A stretch of DNA of 10,577 bases, taken from assembly GCA_021812735.1 (NCBI GenBank), contig JAKAMV010000259.1, positions 1 through 10,577 on the forward strand, read 5' to 3'. The stretch's first letter is position 1; the number at the start of each line of letters is the position of its first letter. The DNA is from Chloroflexota bacterium. Lineage in GTDB: Bacteria > Chloroflexota > Limnocylindria > Limnocylindrales > CSP1-4. A model generated the notes under the pieces. It saw only the letters and a program-made list of their open reading frames with translations, was not told the DNA's origin and made no database searches. Made by a program: the position numbers and the translations under genes. Positions 1 through 7,088 of the stretch are shown here, in pieces.

Positions 1-443
1 ACCCCGCCATCCACGACGACCTCGCGTTCTTCCCCTTCCCGGTCTTCGGAAACGAGTGGGACGCCGAGATGGGGATCGACGCCCCGATCGACGGGCTGAT
101 GCTGAGCAAGACCCACGCCAACCCCGAGGCGGACACGGCGCTCCTCGTGTGCCTCGCCTCCCCGGAGGCCGAGCTCACCTTCCTCAAGGCCAGCCCCAAC
201 AACGTCGCCGCGAACAAGAACGCCGACACGAGCGGCTACACGGACTTCCAGAAGCAGATGCAGACGATCCTCGCCGGGTCGAACAAGATCGCCCAGTTCC
301 TCGACCGCGACACGCGCCCGGACTTCGCCGGCCCGAACGGCATGCAGGGCTTCCTGCAGGACTTCCTCGGGAACCCGACGCAGGACCTCGACGCCTACCT
401 CGGCAAGATCCAGTCGTTCTGGGACTCGCTCCCTCCGCTGTGA
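1..443 (+). CDS. Carbohydrate ABC transporter solute-binding protein, C-terminal part (5' truncated by window)
   Basis: This is the last 146 residues of an extracytoplasmic solute-binding protein of the SBP_bac_1 (family 1, sugar) type, which delivers a substrate to the membrane permeases encoded next. The frame is open from base 3 to a TGA at 441-443, and the start, signal peptide and N-terminal lobe lie outside the window. Family-like stretches are DLAFFPFPVFG near the window edge, then APIDGLMLSK, then a PEADTALLVCLASPEAE helix, the usual hinge/C-lobe pattern of these proteins. The segment ends with a DLDAYLGKIQSFWDSL helix typical of the C-terminus. The following permease gene begins 34 bp downstream, so this is the first known gene of one operon. 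The substrate cannot be read from this part; sugars, polyols and glycerol phosphates are all possible. Confidence 0.88.
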   Translation, partial: PAIHDDLAFFPFPVFGNEWDAEMGIDAPIDGLMLSKTHANPEADTALLVCLASPEAELTFLKASPNNVAANKNADTSGYTDFQKQMQTILAGSNKIAQFLDRDTRPDFAGPNGMQGFLQDFLGNPTQDLDAYLGKIQSFWDSLPPL

Positions 444-477
444 TCCCGGGCTGACAGGCGTCGGTTAGGATCCTCGA

Positions 478-1473
478 GTGACCGACCGAGTCGCCGAGAT
501 GTCCGTCAAGGTCCCCCCGCTCCCGGTGGCCGGGGGGACCGCGACGGACGCGGTGACGCCTCGCAGGAAGGGCCGGGGGCCCCTCCTCCTGTCGCGGCGC
601 GACATGGTCATCCTCGCCCTCATGGCGGGGATCCCGGCCTTCATCCACATCTTCTTCGTGTGGGTCCCGACGATCCTGTCGGTCCTGCTCTCGTTCACGT
701 CGTGGAACGGGATCGGCGGGCTGGACAGGATCAAGGTCGTCGGGGTGAAGAACTACTCCGATCTCGTCGGCATCTACCAGCCGTTCTGGCCGGCGGTGCA
801 GCACAACCTCATCTGGCTCGGCGTCTTCCTCCTCATCGCGACGCCGATCGGGATGTTCTTCGCGGTCCTCCTGGACCGGGACCTCCGCGGGACGCGCTTC
901 TACCAGAGCGCGCTCTACCTGCCGGTCGTCCTCTCACTCGCGATCGTCGGCTTCATCGCCCAGCTCTTCTACGCGCCCGAGCAGGGCCTGATCAACAACC
1001 TGCTCGGGACCACCGGGCAGGGCGGCCAGTCGCTCATCGACTGGCTGGGCAACAAGAACCTCAACCTCTGGGCCGTGATCGTCTTCGCGAGTTGGCGGCA
1101 CATCGGCTACATCATGATCCTGTACCTGGCCGGCCTGAAGGGGGTGGATCCGACCCTGCGGGAGGCGGCCAAGGTGGACGGCGCGAATGAAGTGCAGACC
1201 TTCTTCCGCGTCGTCTTCCCGGTCATGGCGCCGATCAACATCGTGATTCTCGTCATCACCGTCATCGAGGCGCTCCGGGCGTTCGACCTCGTCTTCATCA
1301 TCAACAAGGGGCTCAACGGCCTCGAGCTGCTGTCCGTCCTGGTCACGAACAACATCATCGGCGAGGCCAGCCGCGTCGGATTCGGGTCGGCCATCGCGGT
1401 CGTGCTCCTCCTGATCTCCGTCGGGCCGATCGTCCTCTACCTCACGCGCAGCCAGAAGGGGATCGGCGAGTGA
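478..1473 (+). CDS. Sugar ABC transporter permease, MalF/UgpA type
   Basis: Inner-membrane permease subunit (331 aa) of a binding-protein-dependent carbohydrate importer of the MalF/UgpA (BPD_transp_1) family. A cytosolic tail of about 40 residues is followed by about six hydrophobic helices near residues 43-72, 111-132, 142-165, 198-220, 257-278 and 303-323. The EAA loop that contacts the ATPase is clear: REAAKVDGANEVQTFFRVVF starting at residue 228, with EAA at 229-231 and the invariant Gly at 235. The start is GTG at 478, supported by AGGA at 467-470 with 7 nt spacing; an ATG at 499 is an alternative. The stop overlaps the next gene by 4 bp (GTGA), so the two permeases are translationally coupled and presumably form a heterodimer. 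No ATPase gene follows, so a shared MsmK/UgpC-type ATPase from another locus is inferred. Confidence 0.93.
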   Translation: MTDRVAEMSVKVPPLPVAGGTATDAVTPRRKGRGPLLLSRRDMVILALMAGIPAFIHIFFVWVPTILSVLLSFTSWNGIGGLDRIKVVGVKNYSDLVGIYQPFWPAVQHNLIWLGVFLLIATPIGMFFAVLLDRDLRGTRFYQSALYLPVVLSLAIVGFIAQLFYAPEQGLINNLLGTTGQGGQSLIDWLGNKNLNLWAVIVFASWRHIGYIMILYLAGLKGVDPTLREAAKVDGANEVQTFFRVVFPVMAPINIVILVITVIEALRAFDLVFIINKGLNGLELLSVLVTNNIIGEASRVGFGSAIAVVLLLISVGPIVLYLTRSQKGIGE

Positions 1474-2369
1474 GCGCTGCCGCCGGGCCGGGCGGGGTCC
1501 CGCTCAACAAGAAGCCGTTCCCGCTCCGTCGCTACCTGCTCCACGCGTTCCTGCTCGTCGTCGCGCTCATCTGGCTGTTCCCGCTCGCCTGGGCGGTCTA
1601 CACGTCGCTCCGGCCCTACGCGGACACCGCCGCGCACGGCTACGTGTCGTTCACCGGCGTCCTGAACTTCGACAACTACGTCAACGCCTGGAACAACGCC
1701 GAGCTCATCCGGTACTTCGTGAACACCCTGGTCATCGTGGTGCCCGCCGTCACGCTCACGCTCTTCCTCGCGTCGATGGCGGCGTTCACGCTCGCGCGGT
1801 TCTCGTGGCGGTTCAACCTCGCGATGCTCATGCTCTTCACTGCCGGCAATCTCCTGCCCCCGCAGGTGATCATCACGCCGCTGTTCCGGATGTACCTCAT
1901 CCTGCCGTTCCCCAAGCCGTTGAGCGACAACGGGCTCCTCTACGACCAGTACATCGGGATCATCCTCATCCACGTCGCGTTCCAGCTGGGCTTCTGCACG
2001 TTCGTCCTCGCGAACTACATGAAGACCCTGCCGAAGGAGCTGACGGAGGCGGCAGTGGTCGACGGCGCACACACCTTCCAGATCTACTGGAGGGTGATCA
2101 TGCCGCTCGTGCGGCCCCCGCTCGCCGCACTCGCGGTGCTCGAGTTCACCTGGATCTACAACGACTTCTTCTGGGCGCTGCTGCTCATGCGCACCGGGTC
2201 CAAGCTGCCGATCACGTCCGCGTTGAACAACCTGAAGGGCCAGTTCTTCATCGACAACAACCTCATCGCCGCCGGCTCGGTCATCGTCGCGATCCCCACG
2301 CTCATCGTCTTCTTCGCCGCGCAACGGCAGTTCATCTCGGGCCTGTCGCTCGGCTCCACGAAGGGGTAG
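1470..2369 (+). CDS. Sugar ABC transporter permease, MalG/UgpE type
   Basis: Second permease subunit (299 aa), the MalG/UgpE partner of the upstream MalF-type protein. The first membrane helix is about residues 22-45 (ending FPLAWAVYTSLRP, typical of the family), and further helices follow to a C-terminus with the family-like ending FISGLSLGSTKG. The EAA loop reads TEAAVVDGAHTFQIYWRVIM, with EAA at 193-195 and Gly at 199. Start is GTG at 1470 inside the stop of the previous gene, with AAGGGGA at 1456-1462 placed 7 nt upstream. Stop TAG is at 2367-2369. It is the last gene of the operon: the next gene lies on the opposite strand, converging 61 bp away. Function as an importer subunit is secure from family features; substrate is not. 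Confidence 0.93.
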   Translation: MSAAAGPGGVPLNKKPFPLRRYLLHAFLLVVALIWLFPLAWAVYTSLRPYADTAAHGYVSFTGVLNFDNYVNAWNNAELIRYFVNTLVIVVPAVTLTLFLASMAAFTLARFSWRFNLAMLMLFTAGNLLPPQVIITPLFRMYLILPFPKPLSDNGLLYDQYIGIILIHVAFQLGFCTFVLANYMKTLPKELTEAAVVDGAHTFQIYWRVIMPLVRPPLAALAVLEFTWIYNDFFWALLLMRTGSKLPITSALNNLKGQFFIDNNLIAAGSVIVAIPTLIVFFAAQRQFISGLSLGSTKG

Positions 2370-2410
2370 CGAGGGGCGCCGACCGGGGCGGTGCTCCTCA
2401 GCCGCGGGTC

Positions 2411-2426
2411 CTGCCGCGCTCGGCAG
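2411..2426. terminator. Small GC hairpin between convergent operons, possible bidirectional terminator
   Basis: The 61-bp gap between the MalG-type permease (plus strand) and glpK (minus strand) contains a perfect 6-bp stem CTGCCG/CGGCAG with a CGCT loop. It lies where both convergent transcripts must end. There is no T-run on either side, so a classical intrinsic terminator is not shown; the assignment rests on position and symmetry only. Confidence 0.3.
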
Positions 2427-2430
2427 CGGG

Positions 2431-3936
2431 TCAGTCCTCGGTGGCCCAGCCCCGCGCGCGCTCGACCGCCCGGCGCCAGCCCTTCATCCGCCGCGCGCGT
2501 TCGTCGGCCGCCATCCGCGGCTCGAACCGGCGGTCCAGCCGCCAGGTCGCCGTGGCCGCGCTCGCGTCGCGCCAGACGCCCGTCGCCATCCCGGCGAGGA
2601 GCGCGGCCCCGAGCGCGGTGGTCTCCGTCACGACCGGCCGCTCGACCGGGACGCCGATCATGTCCGCCTGGAGCTGGAGGAGGCGGTCGTTGACCGCGGC
2701 GCCGCCGTCCACCCGCACCACGTCCAGGCGCGTGCCGGCGTCGGCCTCCATCGCCTCGAGGACGTCGAAGACCTGGTAGGCGATCGAGTCGATCGTCGCC
2801 CGCGCGAGGTGCGCGAGGGTCGTCCCGCGCGTGAGGCCCACGATCGTCCCGCGGGCCGACGCGTCCCAGTACGGGGCGCCGAGCCCGACGAACGCCGGCA
2901 CCAGGTAGACACCCTCCGTATCGTCGACCTCCTCGGCGAGGCTCTCGATGTCACCGGTCCGCTCGATGGCGCGGAGGCCGTCGCGGAACCACTGGACCGC
3001 GGCGCCGGCGATGAAGACCGCGCCCTCGAGGGCGTACGAGACCGGCCCGCCCGGGCCGATCCTCCAGGCGACGGTGGAGAGGAGGCCGTTCTTCGACGTG
3101 ATCGGCTTCTCGCCGGTGTTGAGGAGGAGGAACGCGCCGGTCCCGTACGTGTTCTTCGCCCGGCCGGCGGTCAGGCAGCCCTGGCCGAACAGCGCGCCCT
3201 GCTGGTCGCCGATGGCCGACGCGATGGGGACCGGCGCCCCGAGGATCGCGGCGTCGGTCTCGCCATACACCTCGGACGAGGCACGGACCTCGGGGAGCAC
3301 GGCCCGCGGCACCCCCGCGATCCGGCAGAGGTCCTCGTCCCACGCGAGCCGATGGATGTCGAAGAGGAGCGTCCGGCTCGCGTTGGAGACGTCCGTCACG
3401 TGGACCCGGCCGCCCGTGAGCCGCCAGATCAGGAAGGCGTCGATCGTCCCCGCAGCCAGCTCGCCGCGCTCCGCACGCTCCCGCAGGCCGGGCTCCGCGT
3501 CGAGGATGTGGGCGATCTTGGGCCCGGAGAAGTACGCGTCGAGGGGCAGGCCCGTCCGCTCCCGGAAGAGCGCCTCGTGGCCGTCGGCGCGGAGGCGCTC
3601 CACGGCGGGCGCCGTGATGCGGCTCTGCCAGACGATCGCGTCGGCCACGGGTCGCCCGGTGGCGCGCTCCCAGACGACGACGGTCTCGCGCTGGTTGGTG
3701 ATGCCGATCGCCGCGAGGTCGCCCGCCCGCAGGTCCGCCGCCGCCATCGCCTCGCGCGCGGAGCGCAGCTGGGACGCCCAGATGGCCTCCGGATCATGGG
3801 TCACGTGGCCGGGCGACGGAAAGACCTGGGGGAACTCGTGCTGCGCCGACGAGAACGGGAGGCCGTCCCCGTCGAAGACGATCGCCCGCGACGAGGTGGT
3901 GCCCTGGTCGAGCGCCAGGACGTGCGTCCGCGCCAC
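2431..3936 (-). CDS. glpK: Glycerol kinase GlpK
   Basis: ATP-dependent glycerol kinase (501 aa, the family's usual length) of the FGGY carbohydrate kinase superfamily, producing sn-glycerol 3-phosphate in the cytoplasm. Visible hallmarks are the N-terminal phosphate-1 loop [12 protein letters not shown] (Asp10, Gly12, Thr13-Thr14), the catalytic region [12 protein letters not shown] with Asp244 (matching E. coli Asp245), the ATP-binding NTYGTGAF at 262-269, [11 protein letters not shown] at 407-417, and [15 protein letters not shown] at 439-453. The start is GTG at 3934-3936, giving [12 protein letters not shown], chosen because GGAGG at 3944-3948 sits exactly 7 nt upstream; the same frame stays open far upstream but that is shadow coding inside glpD. 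It begins 2 nt after the glpD stop, so the two are one operon and likely coupled. No glpF or regulator gene accompanies them in the window. Confidence 0.96.
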   Translation of the reverse strand: MARTHVLALDQGTTSSRAIVFDGDGLPFSSAQHEFPQVFPSPGHVTHDPEAIWASQLRSAREAMAAADLRAGDLAAIGITNQRETVVVWERATGRPVADAIVWQSRITAPAVERLRADGHEALFRERTGLPLDAYFSGPKIAHILDAEPGLRERAERGELAAGTIDAFLIWRLTGGRVHVTDVSNASRTLLFDIHRLAWDEDLCRIAGVPRAVLPEVRASSEVYGETDAAILGAPVPIASAIGDQQGALFGQGCLTAGRAKNTYGTGAFLLLNTGEKPITSKNGLLSTVAWRIGPGGPVSYALEGAVFIAGAAVQWFRDGLRAIERTGDIESLAEEVDDTEGVYLVPAFVGLGAPYWDASARGTIVGLTRGTTLAHLARATIDSIAYQVFDVLEAMEADAGTRLDVVRVDGGAAVNDRLLQLQADMIGVPVERPVVTETTALGAALLAGMATGVWRDASAATATWRLDRRFEPRMAADERARRMKGWRRAVERARGWATED

Positions 3937-3938
3937 GC

Positions 3939-5669
3939 TCAGGCCTCCGCGGGCGCCGCGACCGCCGCGGCCGGCGCCACGGCGGGGACCGGCTCGGTCG
4001 CCGGCATGCCGGCCTCGCCCTCGACGCCCGGCACCCCGTACTCGCGTCGCGCCGTCTCGAGATACGCATCGATCTCGCGCGCGCGGCGCGCGTCGTCCCA
4101 TCCCAGCTCGTCGCCGACGAGGACCGCGACCCGCGGGGCGATCGCCGCGCCGCGGTCCCGCGTCTCCGTCGCCAGGCGGAAGCGGCGGGCGAGGACGTCG
4201 TCGAGCGACAGGGCCATCTCGCGGTGCACCGCCCAGACGACCTCGGCCTCGAGGAACGGCCGGTCGGCCACGAGCGGGTGCAGGAGGCCCCGCCGCCGGC
4301 CGAGCTCCACGACCGCCATCGCCTCGGTGCCGTGGCGCTGCGTCAGCCGCGTGCCCTGGTCGGTCGTGAGGCCGTGGTCCTTCGAGATCCGGTCGGCGAG
4401 GTTGGCCAGGACCGCGCGCGATGCCGCGCCGACGAGGGGCAGCTCCGCGGTCGCGGACGGGCGCGCCTTCGACTCGACCGGGCCGAGCGCCGCGTCCACG
4501 GCGTCGCGGGCCATGAGCCGATACGTCGTGTACTTCCCGCCACCGATCCGCACGAGGCCGGTCCGGTCCACCGCCACCTTGTGCTCGCGCGAGACCTTCA
4601 CCGTGCCGCCGCTCTGTGCCTCGCCCACGAGCGGCCGGAGCCCGGCGAACGTGCCGACGATGTCGTCCGTCGTGAGATCCACCGCGAGGACGGTGTTCAC
4701 GGTGTCGAGGAGCTTGTCCACCTCGGCCCGGCTCGCGGACGGGCGGTCGGGTGGACCCTCGTAGGGCGCGTCGGTCGTCCCGATCACCCAGAAGTCCGGC
4801 CACGGGACGATGAACGCGACCTTGCCGGGGACGCGGATCGCCATCCCGTGCTTCATCGGGATCCGGTCCCGCGGGACGACGAGGTGCGAGCCGAGGCTCG
4901 GGATCATCCGGGCGCCCCCGAACGGGCTGTCCGATCGGGCCGCCCAGACGCCGGTCGCGTCGATCACATGGCTCGCCCGGATACGGATGTCCGTGTCGCC
5001 GACGAGGTCGTGGGCGACGATCCCCGCCGCGCGGCCGCCCTCCAGGACGAGCCCGTCGGCGCGGACGCGGGTGACCGGGAGCCCGCCCAGCCCCGCCGCC
5101 GTCCGGGCGACGGCGAGCACGTAGCGGGCGTCGTCCTCCATGCCGTCGTGGTAGACGATCGCGCCGCGCAGGCCCTCGGGCCTGATCGACGGCACGAGCT
5201 CTCGCGTGGCGTTGACGCCCAGGTGACGGGAGATCCCGCCTCGACGGGCCGACCCCAGGGCGTCGTAGAAGCCGATGCCCGCGCCGTAGAAGGCGCGGGT
5301 GGCGAACGGCAGGCCGTACAGGGGGAACACGAGCGGCCGGAGCGACACCAGGTGCGGCGCGAGGTCGAGCAGGCGGGAGCGCTCGGAGAGCGCCTCGCGG
5401 ACGAGCCCGATGTGGAACTGCTCCAGGTACCGCAGGCCGCCGTGGATCAGGCGGGACGAGCGGCTGGATGTCCCCGCCGCGATGTCCGTCTGCTCGACGA
5501 GCGCCGCGCGCAGGCCGCGGGAGACGGCGTCGAGAAGGATGCCTGCGCCGGTGACGCCACCACCCACGACGACGACGTCCCACTCCTCGCCTGCGAGCGC
5601 CGCGAGGTCCGCGCGCCGCGCCGCCGCGGGATCGGTGGTGGTGGCTGCGATCGCGATCTCATCGCTCAT
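3939..5669 (-). CDS. glpD: Glycerol-3-phosphate dehydrogenase GlpD (FAD-dependent)
   Basis: FAD-dependent sn-glycerol-3-phosphate dehydrogenase (576 aa), oxidising glycerol 3-phosphate to dihydroxyacetone phosphate at the membrane and passing electrons to quinones. The FAD Rossmann signature GGGVTGAG is at residues 36-43, Glu59 ends the second beta strand ([13 protein letters not shown]), and the family motif [13 protein letters not shown] is at 71-83. The C-terminal motif GGKYTTYR is at 377-384, followed by the DAO_C-type cap domain. The tail after about residue 550 is Ala/Pro-rich low complexity. Start is ATG at 5669; no Shine-Dalgarno is visible, but a TACGAT hexamer ends 6 nt before it, suggesting a leaderless transcript. 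It is the first gene of the glpD-glpK operon. A protein of this length without a glpABC context is the aerobic GlpD type. Confidence 0.95.
   Translation of the reverse strand: MSDEIAIAATTTDPAAARRADLAALAGEEWDVVVVGGGVTGAGILLDAVSRGLRAALVEQTDIAAGTSSRSSRLIHGGLRYLEQFHIGLVREALSERSRLLDLAPHLVSLRPLVFPLYGLPFATRAFYGAGIGFYDALGSARRGGISRHLGVNATRELVPSIRPEGLRGAIVYHDGMEDDARYVLAVARTAAGLGGLPVTRVRADGLVLEGGRAAGIVAHDLVGDTDIRIRASHVIDATGVWAARSDSPFGGARMIPSLGSHLVVPRDRIPMKHGMAIRVPGKVAFIVPWPDFWVIGTTDAPYEGPPDRPSASRAEVDKLLDTVNTVLAVDLTTDDIVGTFAGLRPLVGEAQSGGTVKVSREHKVAVDRTGLVRIGGGKYTTYRLMARDAVDAALGPVESKARPSATAELPLVGAASRAVLANLADRISKDHGLTTDQGTRLTQRHGTEAMAVVELGRRRGLLHPLVADRPFLEAEVVWAVHREMALSLDDVLARRFRLATETRDRGAAIAPRVAVLVGDELGWDDARRAREIDAYLETARREYGVPGVEGEAGMPATEPVPAVAPAAAVAAPAEA
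3944..3948 (-). promoter_or_regulatory. Shine-Dalgarno of glpK, sets its GTG start
   Basis: GGAGG on the minus strand lies inside the last codons of glpD, 7 nt before the GTG at 3936. It resolves the glpK start, which would otherwise be ambiguous because the reading frame continues open through glpD. Confidence 0.7.
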
Positions 5670-5675
5670 TGCGGC

Positions 5676-5681
5676 ATCGTA
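5676..5681 (-). promoter_or_regulatory. Candidate -10 box of glpD (leaderless)
   Basis: TACGAT on the minus strand matches TATAAT at 4 of 6 positions, including the conserved TA and final T. It ends 6 nt before the glpD ATG, which would place transcription initiation at the ATG. No good -35 is visible. The antitoxin gene at 7088 has the same geometry. Confidence 0.4.
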
Positions 5682-5910
5682 GTGCAGCGTCGATGGGCCG
5701 GGAACGGGCCGGTGCGGGCCATCGCGCGGGCCGACGGACCGTCCGCCGATGGGCCGACCGGCCGCCGGGACGGCACGTGGCCGGCTGGGGCGCCGCGCCC
5801 GCCCCCGAGGCTCGCCGCGCGCCGGCCACGCCCGCCGGCGGAGCGACCGCCACCACGCCGGCGGAGCGCCCGCGGCCACGACCACAGGCCGATGGGCCGA
5901 GCGGCCGGCA

Positions 5911-5949
5911 GTGGTGTCATCCGCGTCGCCTCAGGCACCTCGGTCGGGG
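5911..5949 (+). repeat. Direct repeat, copy 1: mimic of the tRNA-Pro promoter and 5' end
   Basis: This 39-bp segment matches 10464-10503 with three mismatches and one 1-bp gap. In the other copy the segment runs from the extended -10 box through the leader to the first five bases (CGGGG) of tRNA-Pro. Here TGGTGTCAT replaces TGGTATCAT, and after CGGGG the sequence diverges (only a loose echo, GGCGCA, remains), so no tRNA can be folded. It may be a left-behind duplicate or a boundary scar. Confidence 0.75.
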
Positions 5950-6208
5950 AAGGCGCAATGGTCCATCGCGGTGACTGGCCCTGCTGCCGATCGAGTCGCT
6001 GTACCGGTTCGGGTTCGCGCTGCCGTTCGGCCCGATCTTCGGCCTTGCTCGCACCGCCTTCGTGGTCGGGGGTCCCATGCGGACGCCGAGGCCTGGGGAA
6101 CGCGGACCGCAGCGACGCTGATGCTGTGCTCGACGGCGGCCGCCGTGATGGGCTGCGCCGGCAGGGTCGGGATCATGCGCGCGGCGGCCGGGTCGCGGCG
6201 CGGTCGGC

Positions 6209-6304
6209 CCCAAGGCTCCCGACCTCGATGCGGCGCTCTCCTGGGCGGAGCGCAACCCTGCCGCGCGTCTCGGGGTCCTCGAGGTGCGACCGATCCGATC
6301 GGTA
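6209..6304 (+). pseudogene. Fragment resembling the C-terminus of a YCII/DGPF-domain protein
   Basis: About 32 codons in one plus-strand frame read PKAPDLDAALSWAERNPAAR followed by LGVLEVRPIR. This is very close to the usual ending of YCII-related (DGPF) proteins, where a PDLDAAL-W helix is followed by a short strand ending VEVRP. Upstream, where the ferredoxin-like core and the DGPF motif should be, none of the three frames shows them, and the frame runs on downstream without a nearby stop, antisense to the PIN gene. I read it as a relic of a degraded gene. The family often neighbours ArsR/SRPBCC/DUF1801 genes like those at 7082-8446. The match is from remembered family pattern, not a search. 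Confidence 0.5.
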
Positions 6305-6334
6305 GCCGATCACGACCGGCCGGCGGAAGGGCGG

Positions 6335-6763
6335 TCAACCCATGGCCTGATCGGGCGCGACGACCCAGTCGAACCCGGCGAGCACCGCGCGGAGCGCCGC
6401 ATCCGCGGTCACGAGCTGCACGCCGCGTCGTTGGGCAAGGGCGACGTAGACCATGTCGTAGACCGGGTGATTGTCATACCGACGCGCGAGATCCCAGGCT
6501 CTGTCCAGATCACGGGGCTCGTCGACGAGCCGCACCGGTAGATCGCGAAGAAGGGCATGTGCGGCATCGGCCGCGGCACCGCTCCAGCGACCGCGGCGCA
6601 CCCCTGTCAGGAGCGCGTTCGACACCTCCTCCATGAGCAGTCGGGGCGCCAGGATCTCGACCTCGTCCGCAGCCAATCGGGCGAGCAGGGAGATCGATGG
6701 CAGCCCCGGGTCGACCCCGGGGGCGATCCAGTCGACGACCACGCTGGCGTCAACGACCGGCAT
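6335..6763 (-). CDS. vapC: PIN-domain RNase toxin, VapC family
   Basis: A 142-aa PIN-domain protein, the usual VapC toxin length, predicted to cleave RNA with Mg/Mn when freed from its antitoxin. The acidic active-site set is visible: Asp5 in VVDASVVVDW, Glu46 in LLMEEVSNAL, Asp103 in YDMVYVALA and Asp121 in VTADAAL. Start is ATG at 6763 and stop TGA at 6335-6337. The start lies 14 bp inside the end of the upstream helix-turn-helix gene, with GAGGA just before it, so translation is probably coupled, as in type II toxin-antitoxin operons. All four catalytic acids are present, so the toxin appears intact. RNA target cannot be inferred. Confidence 0.88.
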   Translation of the reverse strand: MPVVDASVVVDWIAPGVDPGLPSISLLARLAADEVEILAPRLLMEEVSNALLTGVRRGRWSGAAADAAHALLRDLPVRLVDEPRDLDRAWDLARRYDNHPVYDMVYVALAQRRGVQLVTADAALRAVLAGFDWVVAPDQAMG

Positions 6764-7088
6764 GCGTCCTCGTCGTCCGCGAGCGCTCCCGGCGATCCTC
6801 GATCACCAGGTCGGCGGCGCTACGGCCCGAGGCTGCCCGGCTCCAGCGATCGCGCGTCGTGGCGGCGCGATCGGCCCACTCGGCGAGAGTCGGCACGATC
6901 GCGTCCTGTCGGACAAGGGCTTCGATGTCCGCTCGGGCGACCAGCAGCCGATGTCCCGAGCGGCGGGCAGCGAGGCGGCCCGACCAGACCCAGCGGCGGA
7001 CCGTCTCAGGGTGACGGCCGACGAGCGCGGCGGCTCGTCGCACCTCGAGTAGCTCGTCGTCGCCTCCCGTCCGCCGGATGGTTGCCAT
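6750..7088 (-). CDS. Small helix-turn-helix (excisionase/MerR-type) protein, probable antitoxin of the PIN toxin
   Basis: A 112-aa protein whose residues about 13-58 form a winged helix-turn-helix of the excisionase/HTH_17 type: LLEVRRAAALVGRHPETVRRW, a SGRLAARRSGHRLL wing and a VARADIEALV helix. The remaining 50 residues are charged, end with RRERSRTTRTHAGR, and would be the toxin-binding tail. ATG at 7088 is the start; stop TGA at 6750-6752 overlaps the toxin start by 14 bp. The layout (small DNA-binding protein first, PIN toxin second, overlapping) is that of a type II toxin-antitoxin pair in which the antitoxin is not one of the classical AbrB, RHH or Phd folds. Antitoxin function is inferred from context. 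It probably represses its own promoter through the inverted repeat at 7096-7123. Confidence 0.8.
   Translation of the reverse strand: MATIRRTGGDDELLEVRRAAALVGRHPETVRRWVWSGRLAARRSGHRLLVARADIEALVRQDAIVPTLAEWADRAATTRDRWSRAASGRSAADLVIEDRRERSRTTRTHAGR

Larger units (their letters stand above)
5670..6334. other. Gene-poor stretch upstream of glpD, with repeats and a gene fragment
   Basis: About 660 bp lies between the glpD start and the end of the PIN toxin gene without a convincing intact gene. The first 280 bp is very G/C-rich with three copies of CGATGGGCCG (5691-5700, 5747-5756, 5890-5899). At 5911-5949 there is a copy of the tRNA-Pro promoter/5'-end sequence. A short plus-strand frame after 5975 reads LALLPIESLYRFGFALPFGP and stops at 6119-6121; it has protein-like composition but I cannot assign it. 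A YCII-like fragment follows at 6209-6304. Longer open frames here change composition wildly and look like GC-driven shadows. Confidence 0.5.

Noticed and set aside
2809..4764. A 651-codon plus-strand open frame antisense to glpK and glpD
   Set aside because: Extreme Arg/Asp/Gly/Ala composition, no recognisable domain, and it mirrors well-conserved genes: a GC-driven shadow.
2431..5583. A single 1050-codon minus-strand open frame covering glpK and continuing through glpD
   Set aside because: Only the last 501 codons are glycerol kinase. Upstream of 3936 the frame reads Arg/Gly/Pro-rich nonsense while glpD is coded in another frame; no fusion protein is supported.
5950..6030. Possible second tRNA after the duplicated promoter sequence
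   Set aside because: After CGGGG I could not form the acceptor, anticodon or T arms; only a loose D-arm echo remains.
5975..6121. Short plus-strand peptide LALLPIESLYRFGFALPFGP, continuing to a TGA at 6119-6121
   Set aside because: It looks protein-like but has no start codon, is under 50 codons and matches no family I recognise; mentioned only within the gene-poor region.
4224..6305. A 693-codon plus-strand open frame antisense to glpD and through the gene-poor region
   Set aside because: Composition is of the shadow type, and it uses a different frame from the YCII-like fragment it overlaps.
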